From Spinacia oleracea (taxonomy: Eukaryota > Streptophyta > Magnoliopsida > Caryophyllales > Amaranthaceae), in NCBI RefSeq assembly GCF_020520425.1, contig NC_079492.1:115913157-115977156 (forward strand): a DNA stretch of 64,000 nt. The letters run 5' to 3'. The notes under the pieces are model-generated. The model ran no database searches. It saw only the letters and a list, made by a program, of their open reading frames with translations, and had not been told where the DNA came from. Positions within the stretch are counted from its first letter, which is position 1. Each line of letters starts with the position of its first letter. The position numbers and the translations under genes are program-made. Positions 22,339-34,379 of this stretch are shown in pieces.

Positions 22339-25300
22339 ATGTAATCACTAGACAGGAAGCTGAAACCTCGTCCGATGTCATAGCCGGTACTTTTCCTACC
22401 AACTCCATTTTAGTTAGAGTACTATTTTATTCTGGTGCAACTTATTCGTTTATATCAATGGGTATCTTAGAGAAGTTAGGCTTGGAAGGACCTGAAAGAA
22501 TTGAAGTACCCATAGTGATACCAACCGGTGAGATAGTGAAGTGTACCAAGATCCATAGAGACGTGCCTTTGACCATAGCCAAAACCGTATTATTATCCAC
22601 CCTAAACGAGTTTGAATTAGGAGTTCTAGACGTGATATTGGGAATGGATTGGTTGGCAATGTTCAAAGCTAAGATTGATTGTGAGAAGCAGAAGATTCAC
22701 TTGAAATCTAGCTTAGGAAAGGTAGTATCCTATCGTCGTTTTGGGAATCCTAGAAGTGTAGGAATCATCACGGAAATGGAACTCGTGAAGCTAGTCAATA
22801 AAGGGAACCCTATTTTCTTATGCAATGTGAGAAACCTAGAGCATGTGATGAAGGATCAACCTGAGGATATTGCAGCAGTAAATGAATTCCTGGACGTGTT
22901 TCCGGAAGAGATCCCGGGAATGCCGCCCAACCGACCTATTGACTTTACCCTAGAGTTAATACCTGAAACTGCACCTATTTCAAAAGCCCCATACCGAATG
23001 GCTCCAGCAGAGATGAGTGAATTGAAAGGTCAGTTAGAGGACTTATTGGAGAAAGGTTATATTAGACCAAGTGCATTGCCTTTGGGAGCGCCAGTCTTGT
23101 TTGTGAAGAAGAAGGACGAAAGTATGAGACTGTGTATTGATTACAGGGAGCTCAACAAAGTCACAATCAAGCATATGTATCCTTTGCCTAGGATAGATGA
23201 TCTAATAGACCAATTGAAAGGAGCAGGAATCTTTTCAAAGATTGACTTGAGATCAGGTTATCATTAGTTGAGAATCGCGGAGCACGATATACCAAAGACC
23301 GCATTTAGGACTAGATACGGTCATTATGAGTTCACTGTTATGCCTTTTGGGTTAACCAATGCACCTGTAATTTTTATGGACTTAATGAACAGAGTATTCC
23401 ATGCATTCTTGGACAAGTTTGTAGTGGTTTTCATAGATGATATTCTGGTGTATTCAAAGAGTAAGGAAGATCATATCGAACACTTAAGGTCAGTGTTGAG
23501 TACCCTGAGAGACAACCAGTTGTACGCCAAATTCTCGAAGTGTGAATTCTGGCTGGAGAAGGTTGCATTTTTGGGACATTTTGTGTCAAAGGAAGGAGTT
23601 GCAGTGGATCCTGCAAAGATAAAAGCTGTTAGTGAGTGGCCTACACGAAAGAGTGTCACCGATATTTGGAGTTTTCTTGGTTTAGCGGGTTATTATAGAC
23701 GCTTTGTGCAAGAATTTTCTAGAATAGCCAAACCAATGACAAATTTGATGAAAAAGGAAGCAAAGTTTGAGTGGAATGAGAAGTGTGAAGAAGCATTCCA
23801 AGCCTTGAAGACACGATTGACAACCGCGCCGGTGTTAACTTTGCCAGATGAAAGTGGTACTTATGATGTGTACAGTGATGCCTCTAAGAATGGTCTAGGG
23901 TGTGTTTTGATGCATAACGAGAAGGTGATTGCGTATGCATCAAGATAGTTGAAACCGTATGAATCCAATTACCCTACCCATGACTTAGAACTAGCTGCCA
24001 TAGTGTTTGCATTGAAGATATGGAGACACTACCTGTATGGTGTGAAATATAAGATATTCACGGATCATAAGAGTTTGAAGTACATTTTCACACAGAAGGA
24101 TTTGAATATGCGTGAAAGAAGGTGGTTAGAATTGATCAAGGACTATGATTTGGATATTCAATACCATGAGGGAAAGGCCAATGTAGTTGCAGATGCCTTG
24201 AGTAGGAAATCAAGTCATAGTGTGAATGCGTTAATAGTTGCTAATGAGTTGTGAAAGGGCATACTACGACTGAATCTAGAGATAGTAAATGGAGAATGTC
24301 TAGAGGGAATGATGAATGCCTTAACTATCCAACCGTCAGTGTTTGATGAGATCAGGGAGAATCAGACTGGAGATGTTAAGCTAGAGAGAATAAAGGAAAA
24401 TATTTTGCAAGGGAAAGAGACGGGCTTTAAGATCCACGAGGATGAAAGTTTGGGGTACAAAGGACGGTGGTGTGTGCCTCAAAAGTGTGGTGAACTAAAA
24501 GAGAAGTTGATGAAAGAAGGTCACAATACGCCGTATTCTGTTCACCCGGGTGGTGAGAAGTTGTATAAGGATCTGAAGGAGATCTACTGGTGGGCAACAA
24601 TGAAGAATGAAGTGGCTGAATTCATCGCAAGATGCCTGACTTGTCAAAAGGTTAAGATTGAGCATAGGATACCTTAGGGAAAGGTCCAACCCTTAGAAAT
24701 TCCGAGTTTGAAATGGGACTGTATCTCAATGGACTTAATCACTTGTTTGCCCAAGTCAAAGAGTGGAAATGACACCATTTGGGTAGTAGTAGATAGGTTG
24801 ACTAAGGCGGCAGTGTTTATACCAATGAAAGAAACCTGGAAAATGGAACAACTTGCCAAAGCCTACATCAAGTATGTAGTGAGATTACATAGAGTTCCTA
24901 AGGATATCGTGTCTGTAGACACCTAAATCGTGTCTCCCCATTGGGATGATGACGATACCATTATCCTTGTTAGGTGGTTGAAACAACTCCATGCGGAAGT
25001 ACCAATTACTAAGAACACATTCCAAAATTCAAGAGCCAAAATCCAATACCCGAGGTCGTTCCCATTCCGGAACTCGGTACAAAATACAAATTCCAAAAAT
25101 AATTTTCAAAATCCAAGTACAATCTCACCCAATGGACTATCCCATTGGTTTTACAAGACCTTTTCCAGTCGAAATGACACTAAGAAATCCCAATTCGGGC
25201 GCCGACCCACAAAACCGAGCAAGCCGGGCCTCGTCCCCGTAAAATCGAATTCAAAAACCCAAAATGGCTTGTTTTTAGACGCAAACCAAGCCTTAATCAT

Positions 25301-27806
25301 CAAGCAAACACTACGTGCCAACTTCGTACAATTCGTACGAGAGGTACACCATTACAAGCCAAAACACAAGGACGACATATTCGTCCTTGTTTGGCAGCTT
25401 CTGGCCACGTCAGCAGCGCTGAGCGCTGGCATTAGCTGGCGTTTAGCAGCCAATCCTCCTATTTATACCCCCTAATTCTGAGTATTTGGGGAGGGCAAAT
25501 CGAAAACACAACGTCGTAATACAAAAATTGCCACTCAAATCAAAATACAAACTTCTCTCCAAAAATCTAATACAATTTCCAAGTTCTAAGCAATTGGGAG
25601 CTCTAAAAGGAAATCTAGCCTAAACCTAACTAGGTATTTCCGAATCCCAACCTAATCTACAATGTTTTTATGATTTTATTTCAAAAATGATTAGTAAAGT
25701 TAACACTTTTATTATTAAAAGTGTCACTTACAACAATCATAAACTTTTGCAAAATCCTCACTTTATGTGATTCAAGTTTCAAAATTTCAAGATTCAATGA
25801 TGTTTAAGGTTGTTTGTAATTACTTCCCTAAACTAGAATCATCTTCAAAATATGGAGTAATCAAGGTGAGGCCTTTCTAATGTTTAAAGGTTCAAACTTT
25901 GAGATTCAAAACTGCATTTTTCAATATACAAGTTCAATCCAAATTTCAAGATCTAATGATGTTTAGGGTTGTTTGTAATCACTTCCCTAAACTAGGATCA
26001 TTTCAAAACATGGAGTAATTAAAGATGAAGCCTTTTCAACAAAAAATGGTCCAATCTTTGAGATTCAAGACTCCATTTTTCAATATACAAGTTCAATATT
26101 TCAAGTTCAACTTTTCAAGTTCAAACATTTCAAGTTCCAATATTTCAAGTTCTATATTTCAAGTTCTATGTTTCTATATTCAAAATCCAAGACACTTTAG
26201 GTCGAGCAACTTGACCTAAAGTAGAGATTTTTGCTTTGAATCTGTGTCGGGCGCACTTATTCTTAAGGAGTCGCTTGACGTTCGGTCTCATGTGCTAAAG
26301 TTCAAGTTCAATATCGCACTTCAATTCCGCAATTTCAGTTATGCAATTTCAATTCCGCACTTTCAATTATGCAATTTCAATTACGCAACTTTACTTGCCT
26401 AGTCCTTCTAGGCAATATGGTTTCACCTCCTAGTCCATTTCTAGGTGGTCTTGTACTTTACTAATTTTGCACCTATTTTCTATTGTGATGTTGCTCTACT
26501 TGTTTATTGCTTTCATCACCGCACATGCTAAATACAAAATGCAAGGTTACATCACGCTTAACGAAGATAATTTCTTAGACAAACCGATCTTAGGCTCCCT
26601 TAAATTAACTTTAAAGCAAAGTGACCACGATACAAAGTAGAAATTCTATTTGTTCTAAATTCAAACCCACATAGTCTAAACTAGGGTATTTTCGAAAATG
26701 TTGTGCCACGCATTTGAATTATTTCTAAAGCTCGCGGAATAAGCATCTCGTTCCCTTGCCCGGATCTCACCCATCCGTTTCTAAGATTCAATGCCTTATC
26801 CTAATCGAGTTACTTTTTGGTCGTTCCAAACGGGACCCTTCAAAATGTTTGGTGGAGACTCCTACAAAATACAAAAATACGAAGGTTTCTAAACAACCGC
26901 CCTCGTAGGGGAAAACACAAGAGGAACGTACGAAAAAAAAACCCTACAGTGTCAGATAGGGATTCTAGGTTCCTTTCGAATTTCTGGAAGAGTTTACAGA
27001 AGAACTTTGGTACGACATTGAAAATGAGTACAGCGTTCCATCCAGCCACAAATGGACAAACGGAAAGGACTACCCAAACCCTGGAGGATATGCTTAGAGC
27101 CTGTGTGATAGATTTCCAAGGTGGATGGGGAGATAGCCTAGACCTAATTGAGTTTACATACAATAATAACTATCATGCCAACATTGGAATGGCACCATTT
27201 GAAGCCTTGTATGGACGAAAATGCAGATGCCCTTTATGTTGGAGTGACATTAGTGAAACTGTGGTATTAGGTCCCCAAATGATACAGGACACAATGAACC
27301 AAGTTAGGACTATTCAATCCAAAATTCAAGCCGCGCAAGATCGCCAAAAGAGTTATGCAGAATTGAAACGTAGGGATGAAGAGTTCCAAGTAGGCGACAA
27401 AGTGTTGCTTAAGGTTTCACTAATGAATGGTATAGTGGGATTTGGGAAGAAAGGAAAGCTAAGCCCAAAGTATATAGGCCCATATGAAATCCTAGAACGG
27501 ATAGGAAAGGTGGCATATAGACTAGCCTTACCCATGGACTTGCATAGAGTGCACAATGTGTTCCATATATCTCAGTTGAGAAAGTATGTCCTGGATAAGT
27601 CGCATGTATTGCAACCGGAGACCATAGAATTAGACCAAAGCCTAACCTTTGAGGAAAGACCAATCAAAATCCTAGATAGTAAAGTGTGTAGTACAAGGAC
27701 TAAAGATGTTAAGATTGTCAAAGTGTTATGGTCTAACCAAGAATCCGAAGAAGCTACCTGGGAAGCCGAGGAAGAAATGAGAAAGAAATATCCCGAGCTT
27801 AGTTGA
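22339..27806 (+). pseudogene. Pol of the Tekay-type element (protease, RT, RNase H, integrase, chromodomain-like tail), interrupted
   Basis: The protease active site near 22430 reads [10 protein letters not shown], so the catalytic Asp of the usual DSGA motif is replaced by Tyr. Reverse transcriptase follows ([12 protein letters not shown], then [15 protein letters not shown] with the YVDD-type box at about 23430). RNase H comes next ([16 protein letters not shown], then TDHKSLKY), then the integrase zinc region (about 24520-24660) and catalytic core. The core is split between VPKDIVS (24913) and DRDSRF by a solo LTR, and resumes with [15 protein letters not shown]. The C terminus, [20 protein letters not shown], is chromodomain-like and may guide integration to heterochromatin. 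In-frame stops lie at 23265, 23946, 24252 and 24675; three of the four are TAG where Gln is expected. Confidence 0.9.
24914..26948 (+). mobile_element. Solo LTR inserted in the Tekay integrase
   Basis: It starts TGTAGACACC, ends AACCCTACA and is flanked by the perfect 5-base duplication GTGTC (24909-24913 and 26949-26953). Removing it restores the integrase reading frame across the junction. At 2035 bases with no coding region, primer site or second LTR, it is a solo LTR left by LTR-LTR recombination. A GCGC-rich block at 25415-25450 lies just before a TATA-like TATTTATACC at about 25459. The middle (about 25850-26190) contains diverged repeats of the TTTCAAGTTC type. Confidence 0.9.
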
Positions 27807-28062
27807 GTTACGGGGACGTAACTCGTTTTCTTTAAGGTGGGCAGAGTGCGTTAGAATTTCGCGTTTTTTACCTTAGTTTCCCTTATTTTATGCCTAATTT
27901 AGTGTTTTTCCAGTGAAGTCTCACTTTATATTGTCATGTTGAATTACTTAAAGAATACAACAACTAAATTTTTTTGCAAGAAAACGCATTAAAGTCTCAT
28001 AAAGTCTCAAGTGTTGATTTTTAAATTGTGATTTCCGTGCCCAAGTTTCAGGACGAAACTTC

Positions 28063-28079
28063 TTTTAAGGAGTGTAGAC
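28063..28079 (+). other. Polypurine tract region before the Tekay 3' LTR
   Basis: The purine-biased stretch TTTTAAGGAGTGTAGAC directly precedes the TG that begins the LTR. Plus-strand DNA synthesis of LTR retrotransposons is primed from such a tract. The run is short, so the exact primer cannot be fixed. Confidence 0.5.
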
Positions 28080-30966
28080 TGTAATACCTCGTATTTTTCG
28101 GAATTTATAATTATATTTTAATGTATTTATAGGGTATTTATGAATTTAATTACATTTAATGTGATTTAAATGTATTTTATTTTAAATAATTTAATTATTA
28201 ATTATTTACGAAAACCGAATTTTATTAAATAAATTAAATGAATTTATTTATTCGCGAATTGTTGGGTCGTATTTCAAAACTATTTTAATTCCGAGTCCAA
28301 TCCAATTTCGTTGGTAAACCAAACCAGGCTTGCTAGTAATTAATTCTAATTAAACCCAATCGCAAGCCCAACTCAATTTCCTAAAACCTAAGCCCACTAG
28401 GGATTGGAAACTTATAAATATAACCCTCCCCTTCTCTTGATCCCCTCACAAAATTCAGAAATCTCTCTCTCCTCTCTTTTCTCTCTCTTTGCTCGTGTGC
28501 CTTTTCCCGCAAGCAACCGAGCCTTGCTCGTTGCCTTGCCTCGCTAACCGCACACACTCGTGCCTTCGTGCACGCTTGCCTCGTCTCCCTTCCTCTCGTG
28601 CGTTGCTCGCACACCACTCGCCTCACCCTCTCTCTTTTTCTCTCGCCCCTCGCGTCTCCACATCGCACAAGCAAAAACCCTCGGCTGTTGCTGTGCTGCG
28701 TTGTTGTTGCGTCGACGAGTGAGCCCAGCGTTAGCCGAGGCCTCGCCCCTCGCTGCTCCTCGCGAGACTTTCCCGCGCCCCGCGCCGTGCTGTTGTTCGT
28801 GGTCGCTGTCCGCACGCAACACACCATCGTGTGTGTTGTGTGTTGTTGTGTTCCGTATGCTCCGTATATTTTTGGCTCTGTTTCGCCCAATCACATCAAA
28901 TTCGTGATTGTACCGTGCTATAGGCCGGTTTGGTATAATTCTCTTCTTCCTTACCTATTCTATTTCAATTCCGTATTTCAAAATTATATTATTATTATTA
29001 TTGATTTTGATTATTTAAACTGCTGGGAACGGTTATGAACACCGTATATTGATGTTTTCGTATTTGAACTCATGAGATTGATTTTAATTAGAAGAGGTAT
29101 TAAAATAATAAAGTGTCAATTTTTATTACCAAAACATAGTTTTTATGATGTTTTATTACTAGGGTTTTAATCTCAACTTAATAGGCAATTGATTTACATA
29201 ATTTATGATGATTTAAATTATAGGAATCAAACTTAATTTTAAGATTTAATATAAAGCCTTAAAGTGTTGATTTTTAATGATTTTTAAGGCCAAAAGTTAA
29301 TTGAGACTTTAATTGACCAATTGAGACTATTAAACTATTAAAGAACGATGAATTTCTAATCAAAACAAAGGCTTTAGAATCTAAAATAGTTGCTGAAAAT
29401 TTAGTAAACATGGATAATAATTAAGTTTCTTTACTTTAATTATAGGAGGTGATTTCTAGCTTTGAGTCGTGATTCGCAAAGTGGCCCCCGTACTTAGGTA
29501 TTCAAGGTACATACATGTCTAGGGTGACCAACAATTACATGAGAACTATGTGATGAGTATTATTTGTGAATAATGTGAACTTGAAGTATTGAGGATTCAT
29601 GTTTGATGTGTGAACAAGCATGTTGTTATTTATTATTTCTTTATGAAGCTCTTGTGAACAAGCATGTTGTGATCTTTTATAAATCGTTGAATTATGTCAA
29701 GCATGTTGTTCAAGTTTATATGTATGTATTAGTGTTTCACATGTAAGTTTTTATGGTCATGTTATTGTACGGGATGTCTAGCATACTTTGAGCCTAGTGG
29801 ATATGCCGCAGTGCATTATTTATTCTACCGCCGAGTAGAATATGTTTGGGAAGTTTATGGAATTGAACTAAGGACTATTCGTGCTATGGGCACACTCCGC
29901 TTGTTAATTGGAAATGTCGGGTTATCTCAATAGTGTTTGAGAAGGAATAATGGGAGTAATATCACTTGAGTCCTATGTTTGATCACAAGTCCTAAAGGAT
30001 TAAAATAAAGTGTCATTGTTTAATTGCTTGTATGTCATGCTTTGTGTTGAGTCTTTAGTCACCTTGAACATAACATATTAATTAACGTAAAGTGTAACCC
30101 GAATGAGCTTCAAAACTCTTGGAACGTATATACCTTGAGTATGAACAATGGGGGGAGTCTTGCCGGAAAACTTGTACTCCTTGAATGATACAAGACGTTG
30201 TTTCATTCTTTTGTTTTATCGCTTTTATGCGCTGGAATTCCGCCGGTATGGCTCGACTGTCGGTAGGAGTCCGACTTTTATTTAATTTGGTGGTTGGAGG
30301 GCTCCCAACACCTTTATATTTCCTTTTATGGATATTTTCTTTTACCCATTCGAAGCTAATTCTTATTAATCTGTGAGTCAAGAGTCGTGTCAAGTGTCGA
30401 GTCTTGTCTCCATGATTACTTGTTTATTAAATGGCTTTTGCATGTGGATTATTATTATTTCGAGTGAAGCATGTTAGGATAGAATGTTATTCTAGCTTGT
30501 TCGTACTCAGCTTTTGCTGACTACGTGCTTCATGTCTTTCGGTCATGGCCTTCGCCTTAATGACCCTATGATGATCCACCATTGCATTTGCATTGTTGGG
30601 GAGTAGATTCCGAATAAACAGGTTGTAAGAGATAACTTGCGGAAGAAGTTATCATGGGATTGTGTTGAGAGTTTATGTTTTCTACTTCTGTATTTTAGAA
30701 ACTCTATTTTATTTTATAGTCATGACTAAACCAATTATTTAACTATTAGTTAATGGATTTTAACGGTTTTTGTTTTGGGCCGTAACGGTTCCGACTTTGT
30801 AGTCATACCATTAACTATTTATTATGATTTGAAAGTTAGTAATTTCCGCTGCGTAATTCTGGTAAATAGCCTTAGCGGTTATCACGGTGGAGGTAATAAC
30901 TTGGTAATTCTTTTATATTAGTCAGAAAATGGAATTATAAATATAAGGAATTATCAGGGTGTTACA
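28080..30966 (+). repeat. 3' LTR of the Tekay-type element
   Basis: Begins TGTAATACCTCG after the polypurine tract and ends AGGGTGTTACA, so the first and last bases are inverted (TGTAA and TTACA), as usual in this lineage. A TATA box at 28413-28420 is followed by a CT-rich and then GC-rich stretch (about 28430-28800), which would be the transcript start and leader. Reading frames on both strands within that GC-rich stretch are compositional. A short repeated phrase, AAGCATGTTGTT-like, occurs several times at 29600-29720. The matching 5' LTR is not in the window. Confidence 0.8.
28413..28420 (+). promoter_or_regulatory. TATA box of the Tekay LTR
   Basis: TATAAATA followed by ACCCTCCCC and a CT-rich stretch, a typical LTR core promoter, about 330 bases into the LTR. 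Confidence 0.55.
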
Positions 30967-33659
30967 CCACACTTTTGCTCTATCAATTGTCGTTGCTGAC
31001 CATCAAAACTAGATGCATTGTTTTCCATTTAAATTGATACAATCCCATGCGAGAAAAAAAAAACTCCCAGTTTTGGTAAAAGCAGACCGAGAAACTGCCT
31101 CTCTTGCGCGGTTGTGCATAATGGGCTCTTGGATGACCATCTAAACATCTAAAATGTCCTTACTCTTTATTCTTTTTATTCCATAAAATAGGTGTACACA
31201 TTTTTTAAATTTAAAGCACACCTCTCATTTATATAGATTTAGCCGGAAGGTTGAGGGACATACGATTAGGTCTTCAAATAAGGTGTATCAACACCTAAAT
31301 GGGCGGCAAAAAGAATGTTTGGTGCTGTCAAAGAAGTAGTAGGTAGAAATTTCATCTAACAAGAAAGTTACTAACGGATTTTAAGAAAGAAAAACAGTGA
31401 CATGGTTAACTCGAGAGAGAGGCTAGTCAAGACACAAACCAGGAAAAAGTAACTAGGGTGATAAAAAAAAGGCTTTAGAACGGAAACACCTAATACTCAT
31501 AAGACACATGAATGGTTCGGGCTGTCGAGTTCCCTTATTTCAACAACATCCATGTCGTGAATCTGCGATTATGGAAAGTTGAGTTGAAGAAGGGAAACGA
31601 GAAGATTTGACTCTTTGAGTTATGGATTTTTCTTCGTTTTGCCCCCTTGCGTTAGCAAATTAAAAATAAAGTGTTGTGTGTTGGGTAATTGGAAAAAGAA
31701 AGATATAGGAAACCTAGGCACCTACTAAAAACATATGGAAACCGGAAACCACAACAATCAACAAACACATTCTGTTAAATTTTAAGGTCATATGTAGTTC
31801 AACCTTCAACTTATAAAGACGTACTGTGTCTAATTTCCTAATGCGCATTTGAAAATAGGAGACTAAGAACCAAACATCTCACAAAAGAGAAAGGAAGAAA
31901 TATGTAAATAAAATAAGATAAAACATACACCAACTTTTCACCTAATTGGCATAACACGGTGAAGAGGAAGATATTAGGTTTTGCAAAGATTTTCTATCAG
32001 AAACAGATTGGAGATAAAAAAAAAACACTATTGATTTCAGTATATGACAACAAAATTAACAAACTGTACAAACTTGTAATCTTGTGATCCTAACAAGCCA
32101 TTTGAAGGACATCACCAAAGTGAAACAAAGAAAGATTTTACTCATACTGAATTTCAGACAGTAATAAGTTGCTAACCAAACACACCTTAAACATACTAAG
32201 GACTAACTATGTATGTATTCCTGGATTTATGTTCCTACTTAGCAAAAAGAAATTGGAAAAAAAAAGAAATAGGAACTTTTGATGTAATTACACACCTTCT
32301 AAAAGCTAGATCTATATCCTAAGATTTATCTGATTTCTGTTGTGAATCATAACCGGTAAGAACCAGATACACTGAGTTGCCAGTTTTGAGCAGGATTCCC
32401 AAAATTCCTATCATGAACTATTAACAAACAACTGTGTGATTTCTCTTTCTTCTCAATTCACCTGCTACAAGTAACTTTCTATATATTACAAGGAATTTCA
32501 CCCACGTTAGAACCTTTATTAAGTTTTCTCTGCCACATAATACAAAGAATAAAATCATCTTCCAAATACTAAAGCGGCGGCAAAATCAGAATAAAGAACT
32601 TCTTAAAAAAAGTCCCAAAAAAGTTTCATGGCAAAATAAACACTTCAAAACGAAAACTAATGGTTATTCTCAACGGCAATAAAATGACAAGTTCCAACAA
32701 GTCGACAATAAATACAAATAACTCTAAAATAAAATTGTAGTTTTTCAGAATTGTGCTTATACATATTCAAACTAATCTAAAATGCCGAAAGCAAAAGAAA
32801 AGGCTCACTCTCTCTCCCTCCATGCCATGAAGCAAACCCATCCTTATGATATAAAGAGCTGCTTCAACATTCTATTGTCACAATGCAAATAATGAAAACC
32901 AGCTAGTCAAACTACAAATTGAACCAGCAACCACAACAACGCATGCCTAGTGAATTCCTTATTGAATTCCAACGTAACACATTTCAAAATTATTAGACAT
33001 TCAGTGCACTTCATAAACAACAACATCATTGTTGCATAATTACCTCAACAACATAAGACAACACCATTATAGCAAGATGTCTACATATCAATAAAAAATA
33101 TAAACCAAAGGTAATACGTCAAGCATCCAGTCCAAACAATCAACATATGAACCAGTCAGTACAAATTAATTTATATCTGAAAAATAGACAAACAAGACAA
33201 TTCTTCTGAGACTTGGGTGACAAAAATGGATTTTTTTTACCACTTTTCTATTTAAGTAACAGGACTGGAGAAATTAACCTAGTTTTCTCTTTGAAAGGTT
33301 TATGTTCTATAATTCAGCTTGTGCATGATTTGGCAGTTTCTGATCGTATGCGTCACTTTCTAAGCCATCGGTTTTAAGCTTTGATGTTTGTTTGTTAGTC
33401 CTTTTATCAAAAAAAAAAAAAACTACAAGTATTTTTTAAAAAATTATTTTGTATTTTCTAATTTTTCGTGTGAGAGTATCTTACCAATGCGTTTGTATCT
33501 TTTTTGGAGCGGCATGGATCCATTAATACTACTCCGCATAAACCTTATGCAATGATGCACGATGAAGGATATGGAGCTCACACCAATATTATTGTACTAA
33601 ACATTTACAATAAACTATCCCAACAAATTAAGTTAACCAATGTATAAAATTATGAAAAA
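30967..33659. other. 2.7 kb without a recognisable gene
   Basis: AT-rich DNA with many short A runs and no frame above about 60 codons. I could not find paired inverted repeats or LTR ends. The phrase ACCAAACACACCTTAA at about 32175 resembles one end of a Tourist-type MITE, but I found no partner. It is either spacer or very old repeat sequence. Confidence 0.45.
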
Positions 33660-34379
33660 TACTCCCTCTGTATTTTATTAGGTGATGTATTTGATCGGAC
33701 ATAGTGTTTAAGGAGGTTGAATTGATTTTATTAAAATAATATTCTAGTGGGGTATGTGGAGAATAAAAAATGGTACTCCCTCCGTTCCTTTAAGTTCTAC
33801 CCGTTTCTATTTTAGGCGTTCCTAAAAGTTCTACCCAATTTGAATCTTTTCTATTTTTGACCATATTTTTTTCCCAAATACCCTTATATTTCTTTCTAAT
33901 TACCAAAATACCTAAAGACTCTACCCATATTCCCACCTAAATTTCCCAACCCCTAATATTAAATTAATACCCCTTCCCAACACCTGATATTAAATTAATT
34001 TACCCTTCCTTATAACCCACTTCCCCACCCCCTATTAAACCATCCCTTTCACCCCTCTCTCTCCTTATTCTTTTCGGATTTTTTCTCTCTCTCTTCACTT
34101 AACCTCTCTGTCTCTCTCTCTCTCTCTCCTCAAAAAACACTATGCCTCTCAAGAAACCCTAAAACTCTCTGCCTCTGTTCTTCGTTGTTTCTCTTGAGAT
34201 CTCTCAGATCTTTACTTATTTCTCTCAAATTTGTTCACAAATTATAAACAAATACATTCCGATCAGATCCCCTTTTTTTGTCCCCTAATTCGTCCCACAT
34301 CGTCGTCGGTTTTCGTTTTTCTCTCGAAAAATTATGGGAAACAAAATCGGAGATTTTTTACGATTTCTTAATTTTTTTC

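Larger units (their letters stand above)
21378..30966 (+). mobile_element. Tekay-type Ty3-gypsy chromovirus, 5'-truncated and decayed
   Basis: In order: partial gag (21378-22338), protease, reverse transcriptase, RNase H, integrase with a chromodomain-like C terminus (to 27806), a short spacer, polypurine tract and a 2.9-kb 3' LTR (28080-30966). Domain order, the long LTR and the C-terminal chromodomain-like tail fit the Tekay/Del lineage. The 5' LTR, primer site and start of gag are missing, replaced by an inverted foreign LTR copy. A solo LTR interrupts the integrase at 24914-26948. Several in-frame stops show it is inactive. Confidence 0.85.

Noticed and set aside
28381..29038. Overlapping frames of 77-169 codons on both strands
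   Set aside because: They lie in the GC- and CT-rich leader part of the Tekay LTR, overlap in many frames and show no motif.
32160..32195. Tourist MITE end (ACCAAACACACCTTAA)
   Set aside because: No partner inverted end or flanking TTA pair was found nearby.
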